From assembly GCF_036636695.1 (NCBI RefSeq), contig NZ_JAVWNW010000011.1: DNA of 64,000 nucleotides; one strand, written 5' to 3'. The position numbers and the translations under genes were made by a program. Position 1 is the first letter of the stretch, and each line of letters starts with the position of its first letter. The DNA is from Anaerorhabdus sp036636695. GTDB lineage: Bacteria; Bacillota_I; Bacilli_A; Erysipelotrichales; Erysipelotrichaceae. Positions 18,067 through 26,186 of the stretch are shown piece by piece. The notes under the pieces are model-generated. The model was not told the DNA's origin. It saw only the letters and a program-made list of their open reading frames with translations, and did not search any database.

Positions 18067-19323
18067 ATGGATAAACAAATCTTTGCTGCCCTAGAAATAG
18101 CAGATCACGAAATTCGTTTGATTATTGGTGAGTTTTTTAACACTCGCTTTAATATTATAAAGGTTGAGAGAGTTCCAGTATTTGGAATTGAAAAGAATCG
18201 CATTGTTGATTTTGAAGTAATTGAAGATGCGATTAAGAAAGCAACTGATAATGCTGCGAGAACAGTGGGCGCTAAAATAGAGCGAGTTTTATTATGTATT
18301 CCTTCAGTGAATATGCATCGTTATCCACTTAAGGTGAGTACAAAAGTAGAATCAATAGAAAATGTTGTAACTTTACAAGATATTAGACGTTCTGTTAAAA
18401 AGGCAATGGCAACGAAAATTGATGATTCTTTGGCACTAATTCAAGCAGTTTGTGTCAAATATACATGTAATGGTATAAGTACTCGACGTATGCCACTTAA
18501 TGAGAAATGTGATGATTTAGTTGTTGATGTGGATTTATTATGTGTTGAACGTGAAGTAGCTTTTGATTTAGTACGTTGTGTTGAAAATACCGGTTTGCAT
18601 GTCATGGATGTTTATATTGACATTTATGCAATTGCGAAAGAAGCGGCATTATTTGAACAAACTGTAGACCAAAATGTTATTGTTATTAAATTGGAACGTC
18701 AATCAACAACTTTGGGACTATTGTCTAAAGGTAAGTTGATGAATAGTGATATTTTTGAATATGGTTTAGGTAATTTTATAGATTCAATTAAGGCTAAATA
18801 TGATTTGCCAATTGATACAATTTCAAAGCTTTTGAAATATAATGCTCGTTTAGATGAGTCAACTTATAATAATCAACCTATTTATATTTGGGCAAATCAC
18901 GGTGATACATTTACAATGTCTGAAAAAGAATTATGTGGATGTGTTCAAAATGATGTTCAAAAATGGTTAGATGACATGAAAATAATTTGTGATCCAATCT
19001 TGAAAGCAAGCAAGACGACTGTTATGATTACTGGTGAGGGTGGAGAACTTCAGGGTTTAGCTACGCGTTTAGGTAAACATTTAGGCGTTGAGGTTAAGAA
19101 TTATACACCTGAAACGTTAGGCGTTCGATATAGTGGGTTATCAACTTGTTTAGGATTATTCTTTGCATATAAAGATCAACTTCCGATAAATGGATACACT
19201 GATAATAGTGTGGATATGGAACAATTTGAAAAGACTGTTCAGTATAAAGAAAAAACTGAAGGTTCTGAAGAAGAATCAATTACAAAAAGATTAAAGGGAA
19301 TGCTTTTTGAAGCGAGAAAGTAA
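18067..19323 (+). CDS. ftsA: FtsA cell-division protein (divergent)
   Basis: Actin-like ATPase that ties FtsZ filaments to the membrane. N-terminal ALEIADHEIRLIIGEF is the phosphate-1 region, and TVMITGEGGELQGLATRLGKHLGV near residue 330 is the adenosine region. The C-terminal ESITKRLKGMLFEARK looks like the amphipathic membrane-targeting helix. 418 residues, more divergent than FtsZ but well supported by the next gene. No ftsQ/divIB lies upstream. Confidence 0.88.
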   Translation: MDKQIFAALEIADHEIRLIIGEFFNTRFNIIKVERVPVFGIEKNRIVDFEVIEDAIKKATDNAARTVGAKIERVLLCIPSVNMHRYPLKVSTKVESIENVVTLQDIRRSVKKAMATKIDDSLALIQAVCVKYTCNGISTRRMPLNEKCDDLVVDVDLLCVEREVAFDLVRCVENTGLHVMDVYIDIYAIAKEAALFEQTVDQNVIVIKLERQSTTLGLLSKGKLMNSDIFEYGLGNFIDSIKAKYDLPIDTISKLLKYNARLDESTYNNQPIYIWANHGDTFTMSEKELCGCVQNDVQKWLDDMKIICDPILKASKTTVMITGEGGELQGLATRLGKHLGVEVKNYTPETLGVRYSGLSTCLGLFFAYKDQLPINGYTDNSVDMEQFEKTVQYKEKTEGSEEESITKRLKGMLFEARK

Positions 19324-19337
19324 GAGGACTTATAGAG

Positions 19338-20402
19338 ATGGCAGATTTAGCTTATAATCAAGTTGCAAAAATTAAAGTATTTGGTATCGGTGGTGCCGGT
19401 AATAATGCAGTTAATAGAATGGTGCAAGAAGGTGTTCAAGGGGTTGAATTCTTTATTGCAAATACTGACTTACAAGTATTAGATGTTTCTCCAGTAGAAA
19501 ATAAAATTGTATTAGGTAAAGATGGCTTAGGAGCTGGTGGAAATCCTGCAAATGGACGTAAAGCAGCTGAAGAAAGTCAAGAAGACATCAAAAAAGCAAT
19601 GGAAGGTGCAGATATGATCTTCTTAACTGCTGGTTTAGGTGGAGGTACTGGTACAGGTGCTGCCCCATTATTTGCGAAAGTTGCGAAAGAAATGGGTGCT
19701 TTAACTGTCGGTATTGTTACAAAACCATTTAGTTTTGAAGGTAAACGCCGTATGATTCAAGCAGAAGAAGGGCTTGAACAACTTAAAGAATATGTTGATA
19801 GCTTAATCATTGTTTCAAATAACCGTGTATTAGAAGTTATTGGACATATTCCATTTGAAGAAGCATTTAAAGAAGCTGATAATGTATTGCGTCAAGGGGT
19901 ACAAACTATAACTGACTTAATTGCTGTTCCTGCATTAATGAACTTAGACTTTGCAGATGTTCGTTCAATTATGGAAGGTCAAGGATCTGCGTTAATTGGT
20001 ATTGGAATGTCTCAAGGAGACAATAAAGCACAAGAAGCAGCTCAAAAAGCGATTCAATCACCATTACTTGAAGCCCAAATTACAGGTGCTAAAAATGCAA
20101 TTGTTAACGTAACTGGTGGAGCTTCAATCTCAGTATACGATGCGAGTGAAGCTGTAGAATTTATTCGTGAAGCTGCAGGTAACGACATTGATATCATCTT
20201 TGGAGTTGCGATTAATGAAAAAATTGGTGATGCAATTATCGTAACAGTAATTGCTACTGGATTTGATTTACCAAAGGCTAAAATTCCTACTCAAGGTAAA
20301 CCAGTAACACAATCAAATTATCATACTAGAGAAATACAAGAAGAAGTTGTTATCGAAGAAGAAGATGATAACCAAATCCCAGGTTTCTTCAAATTACGTT
20401 AA
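19338..20402 (+). CDS. ftsZ: FtsZ cell-division GTPase
   Basis: Tubulin homologue forming the Z-ring. GGAGNNAVNRM (N-terminal nucleotide contact), the tubulin signature LGGGTGTGAAP, and NLDFADVRSIM of the T7 loop are all present. The C-terminal tail QIPGFFKLR is the FtsA/SepF-binding peptide. 354 residues with a short linker. It follows ftsA by 14 bp and ends in a strong terminator. Confidence 0.98.
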   Translation: MADLAYNQVAKIKVFGIGGAGNNAVNRMVQEGVQGVEFFIANTDLQVLDVSPVENKIVLGKDGLGAGGNPANGRKAAEESQEDIKKAMEGADMIFLTAGLGGGTGTGAAPLFAKVAKEMGALTVGIVTKPFSFEGKRRMIQAEEGLEQLKEYVDSLIIVSNNRVLEVIGHIPFEEAFKEADNVLRQGVQTITDLIAVPALMNLDFADVRSIMEGQGSALIGIGMSQGDNKAQEAAQKAIQSPLLEAQITGAKNAIVNVTGGASISVYDASEAVEFIREAAGNDIDIIFGVAINEKIGDAIIVTVIATGFDLPKAKIPTQGKPVTQSNYHTREIQEEVVIEEEDDNQIPGFFKLR

Positions 20403-20405
20403 ATG

Positions 20406-20430
20406 AAAAGAAGAGAAATCTTCTTTTTTT
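20406..20430 (+). terminator. ftsZ terminator
   Basis: AAAAGAAGA (20406-20414), GAAA loop, TCTTCTTTT (20419-20427) and a T-run immediately after the ftsZ stop. Confidence 0.9.
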
Positions 20431-20468
20431 ATATTTTGTCTGCAAAGAAAAGGAATCGATTTTAAAAA

Positions 20469-20525
20469 TTCAAGAATATTCTTGAAATAATTTAAACATT
20501 AATCATTTTTCTTGTGTGATATAAT
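20469..20525 (+). promoter_or_regulatory. 18-bp palindrome plus extended -10 promoter
   Basis: TTCAAGAATATTCTTGAA (20469-20486) is a perfect 18-bp palindrome. It is followed at 20517-20525 by TGATATAAT, a TGn-TATAAT element, 21 bp before the small gene at 20546. The palindrome sits about 30 bp upstream of the -10, a usual place for an activator or repressor site. Confidence 0.5.
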
Positions 20526-20545
20526 GTAGCAAAAGGAGAAAACAT

Positions 20546-20722
20546 ATGGATCACTTTAAAAATCAAATGATGAATAGCATGAATCGTGATGAAGCGAATT
20601 TTCAACAAGATAAATATAATCGGGAAAATCCAAAAGTGTATAAGGGATCAAAGAGGAAAAACTTTTGGCTATATGTTACTTTGATTATTTTTATTATTGC
20701 AATTATATCTGTGTTTTTTTAA
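20546..20722 (+). CDS. Small single-pass membrane protein (58 aa), unknown
   Basis: ATG 9 bp after AAAGGAG opens a 58-codon frame ending at TAA 20722. The first 40 residues are polar and rich in Asn, Lys and Gln (MDHFKNQMMNSMNRDEANFQ at the start). The last 18 (WLYVTLIIFIIAIISVFF) are one membrane helix with the C-terminus at its end, a tail-anchored design. Its own palindrome-linked promoter and good ribosome site support a real gene. Function not recognised. Confidence 0.6.
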   Translation: MDHFKNQMMNSMNRDEANFQQDKYNRENPKVYKGSKRKNFWLYVTLIIFIIAIISVFF

Positions 20723-21039
20723 AAAGATACATTTTTTCTTAATGAATTTAATTTTCAAGGTCATTGTTTTGTAATCACAATATAATTTCTCATGGAATAT
20801 AGAAATAATTAATAAATTAGTCTTTTTCTGCAATAAGAGGGCAGTGGTTACGAGTTTATCATTTTTATCAACTACTGCATACTAAAACTTTATTACCTTA
20901 TTATCGCCTTTATATGAGGTCTAAGAAGAAGTCTTTTTATAATGATAATAAACTTATTTAGTACAAAATAAACATAGTGCTTAATCTGCATTTTATTTGT
21001 AAATTTTATTTTCGATTCTCTTGTTAATTATGTTCATAA
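20723..21039. other. Gene-free AT-rich stretch with one stable hairpin
   Basis: No convincing reading frame on either strand. GCAGTGGTT (20841-20849) can pair with AACTACTGC (20870-20878) through a 20-nt loop. The rest shows little structure to the eye. It could be a small RNA or an eroded gene, and I cannot choose. Confidence 0.25.
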
Positions 21040-21067
21040 AAAAAGTATAAAATAATTTATACTTTTT
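21040..21067 (-). terminator. Terminator for the FemX-like gene (bidirectional)
   Basis: AAAAAGTATAAA (21040-21051) and TTTATACTTTTT (21056-21067) form a 12-bp AT-rich stem overlapping the minus-strand stop codon, with T-runs on both strands. Confidence 0.75.
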
Positions 21068-22283
21068 ATTTTTTGTAACGAAGTGTATGATACTTTCTTT
21101 TAACTCGACTTATAAAACGATATTGCTTTTTAAAATTAAGGGTATCTTTTTCATTGAGAATATAATCGAATTCTCCAATGAATTCTGTAAATTCACTGCC
21201 AAATGTTTTTTTGTAACTATATAAACCATAATAAGGATCATCTTTATTGGTGACACCAGAAAATCCACACATATCATAGTAAATAACTCCTTGTTTTTTC
21301 ATATCTTGCATTGCAAAATAATGAAGGTTATCAACAGGTTTAACAAAACCAAACTCTTTTTTATTATAGGTATATAAGTCCCATGATTTGTTGCCGAAAT
21401 ATAAGAATAATCCAGCGGCAATAATGACAGTATCTCCGTATTTTTTTTGCAGCATGAGCGCATTCTCAATCTCTTTTTGTTTGGAAGCTAAAGCTTCTTT
21501 GTCTTTAGCGTATTTTTTAGAATTAATTTCATCAGATAAGCCTTGAATCATGGTTGCTAAACTAATTTCAGTAATATAGAGACGCGCATGTTCTTTGAAC
21601 GAAGTTAGTAGTTGATTGAAATAAGCTTTACTATGTGGTTTGAAACCTTGTGATTCAGTAAGTTCTTTCTCAAATTCACACAAAGAATCTAAGTCTGCAC
21701 TTGTACCTAAACGGGTAGTAACACCAATAATTTGATGACGTTTAATAGCTGTTTGACGCGGCTTTGCATAAGCTTTAAATATTTCTTCTAAAGGTTTCGA
21801 GATGTCAGTAATTAAGGTATAACGATTTACCCAACTACCGTTATAAGCATAGCCATATCCTTTGTGTTGAAATCCACATTCTTTAATAATTTCAGTAATA
21901 TTTTCATTATCAATACCTTCAATTTGATTTCCATCAATATCTCTAGATATGCGTAAGATATTAAAATCAATACGAAGCATAAAACATTTTTCAGACTTTG
22001 CAAACTGTTTTAAAAGTTCAAGGCATTCACGAAATCTTGAACAGTTATGATAATCAACACAAGGTCCCCAAGGAATATATAGATAGGATTTATTCATCCA
22101 CTTCTTTTTTAAAACAAGGGCAGTTCCAACTAAATTATCTTCTTCCTTAAATCCCACCAAAAATGACATTGTATTACTCTCTTGCGTGCTTGCCCACATA
22201 CTTGTTTTCATATAGTGATTTAGCTCGTGATGTTGTACAAAATCATCAAATTGTATACGGTTTAAGTTGCTTTCTAACTTCAT
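21066..22283 (-). CDS. FemX/FemAB-type peptidoglycan bridge aminoacyltransferase
   Basis: Uses aminoacyl-tRNA to add the first amino acids of the peptidoglycan cross-bridge onto lipid II at the inner face of the membrane. 405 residues. Two GNAT-like halves are visible: SYLYIPWGPCVDY near residue 75, KPRQTAIKRHQ near 180, and the C-terminal YYDMCGFSGVTNKDDPYYGLYSYKKTFG typical of the family. The charged region around residues 250-285 is the coiled-coil arm. The amino acid used (Ser, Ala, Gly) cannot be read from sequence. Confidence 0.88.
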   Translation of the reverse strand: MKLESNLNRIQFDDFVQHHELNHYMKTSMWASTQESNTMSFLVGFKEEDNLVGTALVLKKKWMNKSYLYIPWGPCVDYHNCSRFRECLELLKQFAKSEKCFMLRIDFNILRISRDIDGNQIEGIDNENITEIIKECGFQHKGYGYAYNGSWVNRYTLITDISKPLEEIFKAYAKPRQTAIKRHQIIGVTTRLGTSADLDSLCEFEKELTESQGFKPHSKAYFNQLLTSFKEHARLYITEISLATMIQGLSDEINSKKYAKDKEALASKQKEIENALMLQKKYGDTVIIAAGLFLYFGNKSWDLYTYNKKEFGFVKPVDNLHYFAMQDMKKQGVIYYDMCGFSGVTNKDDPYYGLYSYKKTFGSEFTEFIGEFDYILNEKDTLNFKKQYRFISRVKRKYHTLRYKK

Positions 22284-22306
22284 AATAATGCCTACTTTCC
22301 TGCATT

Positions 22307-22315
22307 ATTATAGCA
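22307..22315 (-). promoter_or_regulatory. Extended -10 promoter for the FemX-like gene
   Basis: Read on the minus strand, TGCTATAAT spans 22315-22307, 24 bp before the start codon. Confidence 0.55.
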
Positions 22316-22343
22316 TAATTTATGCTTTAAGACTGTTGTTTTC

Positions 22344-22372
22344 TTGTAATAATCGATGTTTAAGACTATAAT
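22344..22372 (+). promoter_or_regulatory. Promoter of the PHP phosphatase gene
   Basis: TTGTAA (22344-22349), 17-bp spacer, TATAAT (22367-22372); divergent from the FemX-like promoter. Confidence 0.65.
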
Positions 22373-22397
22373 AATCAAGATGAAATGAGGAATACAG

Positions 22398-23114
22398 ATG
22401 AAGAATTTAATTGATTTACACACCCATACAATTAGTAGTGGACATGCATATAGTTCACTTCAAGAAAATATCCATGAAGCAAAGCTTAAAGGTCTAAAAT
22501 ATTGCGGTATGAGCGACCATGCACCTGGTATTCCAGGAGGTACTCATTTTTTTCATTTTAAAAATTTAGAAGTAATACCTGAGATTATTGAAGATGTTCG
22601 TGTTTTACGAGGTTGTGAACTCAATATTATTGATGAAAAGGGAACAGTAGATTTAGATGAAAAAACACTAAAGGATTTAGACTATTGTTTAGCTTCTTTC
22701 CATACTCCATGTTATAGCACAAATCACACACTTGAAGAAAATATGAGTGCATATGAAGGTGTCTGTAAGAATCCACATGTATTGATAATTGGGCATCCAG
22801 ATGATGATCGTTATCCATGCGATTTTGAAAGATTAGCTGTGATGGCAAAAGAAAATGGAAAATTAATTGAAATTAATAATTCTTCTCTTCGTCCAAATGC
22901 TAGTCGTATTAATGGACCAGCAAATTGTCGCAAAATTTTAGCAGCATGCAAAAAGGTTGGGTGCATGGTCGTTTTAGATAGTGATGCACATATCTCATTT
23001 GATGTAGGAAAAATCAATTATGCAGAAGAATTAGTTAAAGAATGTGATTTTCCAAAAGAATTAATTCTCAATTATAATGAAGAAATGATTAAAAAAGTAT
23101 TAAAGTTGAAATAA
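22398..23114 (+). CDS. PHP-domain phosphatase, YcdX type
   Basis: Trinuclear-zinc phosphatase of the PHP family. Metal ligands are seen in DLHTHTISSGHAY, MSDHAPG, RGCELNI, CLASFH, IGHPDDDRY and LDSDAHISFDVG. 238 residues, close to the E. coli YcdX length. The natural substrate is not known. The 320 bp that follow hold a T-box leader for metN. Confidence 0.85.
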   Translation: MKNLIDLHTHTISSGHAYSSLQENIHEAKLKGLKYCGMSDHAPGIPGGTHFFHFKNLEVIPEIIEDVRVLRGCELNIIDEKGTVDLDEKTLKDLDYCLASFHTPCYSTNHTLEENMSAYEGVCKNPHVLIIGHPDDDRYPCDFERLAVMAKENGKLIEINNSSLRPNASRINGPANCRKILAACKKVGCMVVLDSDAHISFDVGKINYAEELVKECDFPKELILNYNEEMIKKVLKLK

Positions 23115-23128
23115 TTTTCAGAAAAGTA

Positions 23129-23413
23129 TTGACAACAATGTTTCAAGAGAGTAAATTACTGTTAAAGACATTGAAGAGAAAAGTAATGTCAGCGGAAATT
23201 TGTAGAGAGTCCTGGTAGCTGAAAAGGGATAATGGAAGTTGAGATGAAAATGGTCTTGGAGTTGCATACCGAGGGAAACTTAGGCTATGACGGATTCACC
23301 CGTTAACGTGATAAAGTATGAATGTACTTGATAAGGTAATTATCGTGAGGTAATTACGAATAAAGGTGGTAACACGAGAATAGCACTCGTCCTTAATATA
23401 GGACGAGTTTTTT
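23129..23413 (+). promoter_or_regulatory. T-box riboswitch leader of metNIQ
   Basis: Promoter TTGACA (23129-23134), 17-bp spacer, TAAATT (23152-23157). Canonical T-box pieces follow in order: a GAAGAG/AGTA-type Stem I start near 23171-23186, an AGAGAG-GGTAGCTG distal element near 23204-23222, GGAGTTGC near 23258, the T-box bulge sequence AAGGTGGTAACACGAG (23363-23378), and a terminator with arms ACTCGTCCT and AGGACGAGT (23385-23408) plus a T-run. It senses uncharged tRNA and controls the transporter operon. The specifier codon is uncertain. Spacing from the GAA of the loop-E motif points to CTT (23279-23281), while the nearest ATG is at 23287-23289. Confidence 0.9.
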
Positions 23414-23434
23414 ATTTATAAGGAGGTTGGAAAG

Positions 23435-24451
23435 ATGATACAAATTCAAGATGTAGTGAAAACATTTTCTTCTAAAGGAGAAGATATCCATGCGGTACGA
23501 GGTGTTAATCTTGAAATCTATGATGGTGAAATATTTGGGATTATTGGATACTCAGGTGCTGGTAAAAGTACATTAGTTCGTATAATCAACCAATTAGAAA
23601 AACAAAGTAGTGGGAAAATTATTATAGATGGTGAAGAAATAGAAAATCTAAGTTCTGGTCAACTTCGTAAGAAACGTCAGAAAATTGGGATGATCTTTCA
23701 ACATTTCAATCTTCTGTGGTCAAGAACAGTAGAAAAAAATATTGCATTTCCATTGGAAATTGCTGGTGTACCAAAAGAAGAAAGAAAAGAACGTGTACAA
23801 AAACTCATTCGATTAGTTGGTTTAGAAGGAAGAGAAAAAGCATTTCCTAGCGAATTATCAGGTGGTCAAAAACAAAGAGTCGGTATTGCTAGAGCATTGG
23901 CAAATAATCCAAGTATCCTCTTATGTGATGAAGCAACTTCAGCATTAGATCCTGAAACTACGGATTCAATTCTTGAATTACTAAATCGTATTAATCGTGA
24001 ATATAACATTACAATGATAGTTATTACACATCAAATGGAAGTTGTCCAAAAACTGTGCCATAAAGTAGCGGTAATGAGTGAAGGTAAAGTGGTAGAATTA
24101 GGAACTGTAAAAGAAATTTTCGAACATCCTCAAAATGATGTAACAAAACGATTTGTTCAAACTGTGGATGGGAAAAATATTGATTTAATTAAAAAGGAAT
24201 TAAAAAAATTGTATCCATATGGTCAAGTCATGCGACTAAACTTTACAGGAGATATTAGTAATAGAGCAATTATTGCGGATGTTATTCGACAAACAAAATT
24301 ACCAGTGAGTATTGTTAATTCAAATATTACACATTCGCAAGTAGGTCCCATGGGTGTTATTTATGCTCATGTATCAGATGGTAGCGAAGCAGAGTATAAA
24401 GAATTCTCTGAATTGCTTGAAAAAGAAGGGGTTAAGGTGGATGTCCTATGA
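23435..24451 (+). CDS. metN: MetN, methionine ABC importer ATPase
   Basis: ATP-binding subunit of a MetNIQ importer. Walker A GYSGAGKSTL (residues about 38-47), LSGGQKQRVGIARAL signature, LLCDEATSALDPETT Walker B. The extra C-terminal NIL domain (about residues 260-338) is the methionine-sensing domain of MetN. AAGGAGG ribosome site lies right behind the T-box terminator. Overlaps metI by 4 bp. Confidence 0.93.
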   Translation: MIQIQDVVKTFSSKGEDIHAVRGVNLEIYDGEIFGIIGYSGAGKSTLVRIINQLEKQSSGKIIIDGEEIENLSSGQLRKKRQKIGMIFQHFNLLWSRTVEKNIAFPLEIAGVPKEERKERVQKLIRLVGLEGREKAFPSELSGGQKQRVGIARALANNPSILLCDEATSALDPETTDSILELLNRINREYNITMIVITHQMEVVQKLCHKVAVMSEGKVVELGTVKEIFEHPQNDVTKRFVQTVDGKNIDLIKKELKKLYPYGQVMRLNFTGDISNRAIIADVIRQTKLPVSIVNSNITHSQVGPMGVIYAHVSDGSEAEYKEFSELLEKEGVKVDVL

Positions 24452-25113
24452 ATCAGCTATTAGAACAAATCAATGTAGAACAATTAGTAACCGCATTGAA
24501 TGAAACTTTATTTATGACATTTACTTCTTTGATACTATCAGTTGTTTTTGGACTAGTAATTGGTGTTCTACTCTTCAGTACACAATCTGAAGGTTTATAT
24601 AAGAACAAAATATTAAATGCAGCAACAGATTTTATTATCAATGTATTACGAGCTATACCATTTATTATTGTTTTGATTTTAGTAATACCGTTTACAAAGA
24701 TGTTAGTTGGAACAATGCTTGGGGCCAAAGCAGCAATTCCTTCTCTCGTCATTGCGGCGACTCCCTTCTACGCAAGGCTTGCGGTGATTGCGTTTACGGA
24801 AGTTGATAAAGGAACCATTGAAGCAAGTAAAGCAATGGGTGCAAGTCGTTTCGAAATTATTACGAAAGTACTTATTCCAGAAGCATTACCAGCTTTAGTT
24901 TCAGGTATTTGTGTTACAGGGATTTCATTAGTATCTTATACAGCAATGGCAGGAGCTATTGGTGCAGGAGGATTAGGAAATCTAGCATATCTCTATGGCT
25001 TTGCTAGAAGAGATAATGTTGTACTCATTAGTGCAACCATTCTAGTCATCATCATTGTCTTTGTGATTCAAGGAATTGGTGATGCAATTGTTAAAAAAAT
25101 AGACAAACGTTAA
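24448..25113 (+). CDS. metI: MetI, methionine ABC importer permease
   Basis: Five-helix permease subunit, 221 residues. The ABC coupling loop EASKAMGASRFEIITKVLIPEALP is clear at residues about 125-150. ATGA overlap with metN. Confidence 0.93.
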   Translation: MNQLLEQINVEQLVTALNETLFMTFTSLILSVVFGLVIGVLLFSTQSEGLYKNKILNAATDFIINVLRAIPFIIVLILVIPFTKMLVGTMLGAKAAIPSLVIAATPFYARLAVIAFTEVDKGTIEASKAMGASRFEIITKVLIPEALPALVSGICVTGISLVSYTAMAGAIGAGGLGNLAYLYGFARRDNVVLISATILVIIIVFVIQGIGDAIVKKIDKR

Positions 25114-25131
25114 AAACAGGAGGAAAAGAAA

Positions 25132-25989
25132 ATGAAAAAAATTCTAAAAACATTAGTAGCAGGATTATTAATTGTAGGTCTTGCAGCTTGTTCATCAAAA
25201 CCAGCAACAACTGATCCAACAGCAACACCTGAAGCAGGGACAACAGCTGATAAAACAGTTCTAAAAATTTCTGCAACTCTTGATCCACATGCAAAAATTC
25301 TTGAATTTGCTAAACCAATTCTTGAAGAAAAAGGAATTACACTTGAAATCACAGTATTAGATGATTACTATATTTTCAACAAAGCATTAAATGATGGTGA
25401 AGTTGATGCAAACTATTTCCAACATCTTCCATTCTTCAATGGTGAAGTTGAAGCAAATGGATATAAAATTGTAAATGCAGGTGGTATTCATATTGAACCA
25501 TTCGGATTCTATTCAAAAACAATTAAATCAGTAGATGAACTAAAAGATGGAGCTACAGTTATTATTTCAAATTCAGTTGCTGATCATGGGCGCATCTTAT
25601 CAATTTTAGAAAAAGCAGGTGTTATTACACTTAAAGATGGTGCTGATGCATTAAATGCTACAGTTGAAGATATTGTAGATAATCCTAAAAATTTAAAATT
25701 CCAAGAAGTAAAACCTGAACTTCTTACAACAGTATTTGAACAAGGTGAAGGTGACTTAGTCGCAATCAATGGTAATTATGCTATCCAAGCTGGTTTGAAC
25801 CCAACAAAAGATGCAGTTATTCTTGAACAAGCAGATGCAACAAATCCTTATGTAAATATCGTTGCAGTAAAAGAAGGAAATGAAAATAATCCTGCTATTA
25901 AAACTTTAATTGAAGTATTAAAATCTGATGAAGTAAAACAATTCATTTTAGATACATATAGCGATGGTTCAGTAATTCCTGCTGAATAG
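25132..25989 (+). CDS. metQ: MetQ/NlpA-type substrate-binding lipoprotein
   Basis: Lipoprotein that captures substrate for MetNI. Lipobox LAAC with the lipidated cysteine at residue 20, a Thr/Pro/Ala-rich linker to about residue 38, then the NlpA-family fold: ISATLDPHAKILEFAKPILEEKG, VDANYFQHLPFF and VAVKEGNENNPAIKTLIEVLKSDEVK. 285 residues. The family also contains members with other amino-acid substrates, which matters given the unclear T-box specifier. Confidence 0.92.
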   Translation: MKKILKTLVAGLLIVGLAACSSKPATTDPTATPEAGTTADKTVLKISATLDPHAKILEFAKPILEEKGITLEITVLDDYYIFNKALNDGEVDANYFQHLPFFNGEVEANGYKIVNAGGIHIEPFGFYSKTIKSVDELKDGATVIISNSVADHGRILSILEKAGVITLKDGADALNATVEDIVDNPKNLKFQEVKPELLTTVFEQGEGDLVAINGNYAIQAGLNPTKDAVILEQADATNPYVNIVAVKEGNENNPAIKTLIEVLKSDEVKQFILDTYSDGSVIPAE

Positions 25990-25998
25990 TAGAAAATT

Positions 25999-26034
25999 AA
26001 AAGAAATTGTTCATAATCGAATAATTTCTTTTTT
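25999..26034 (+). terminator. metNIQ terminator
   Basis: AAAAGAAATT (25999-26008) and AATTTCTTTT (26023-26032) form a 10-bp stem with a short T-tail. Confidence 0.75.
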
Positions 26035-26045
26035 AATATTTTTTT

Positions 26046-26112
26046 TTGTAATAATTGAAGTTATCATAGATTATTTAACTAAGAGTTAACTAAAATGCAA
26101 AATAGTTAACTA
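26046..26112 (+). promoter_or_regulatory. Promoter and triple TTAACTA repeats before the XRE gene
   Basis: TTGTAA (26046-26051), 17-bp spacer and GATTAT (26069-26074) form a plausible promoter. Directly downstream lie TTTAACTA (26074-26081), GTTAACTA (26085-26092) and GTTAACTA (26105-26112). The last sits in the perfect palindrome TAGTTAACTA and is 20 bp, about two helical turns, from the middle copy. Likely operator for the XRE regulator. Confidence 0.5.
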
Positions 26113-26186
26113 GTGGTCTCTTGTATTAATGGTAATCCCTCGTTAAAATTTAGATAAGCAATGGCCATGCTTAGACTGGAGCTATT

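Noticed and set aside
23287..23289. ATG as the T-box specifier codon for methionine
   Set aside because: It does not follow the GAA-N-codon-A spacing of the specifier loop; kept only as an alternative in the finding.
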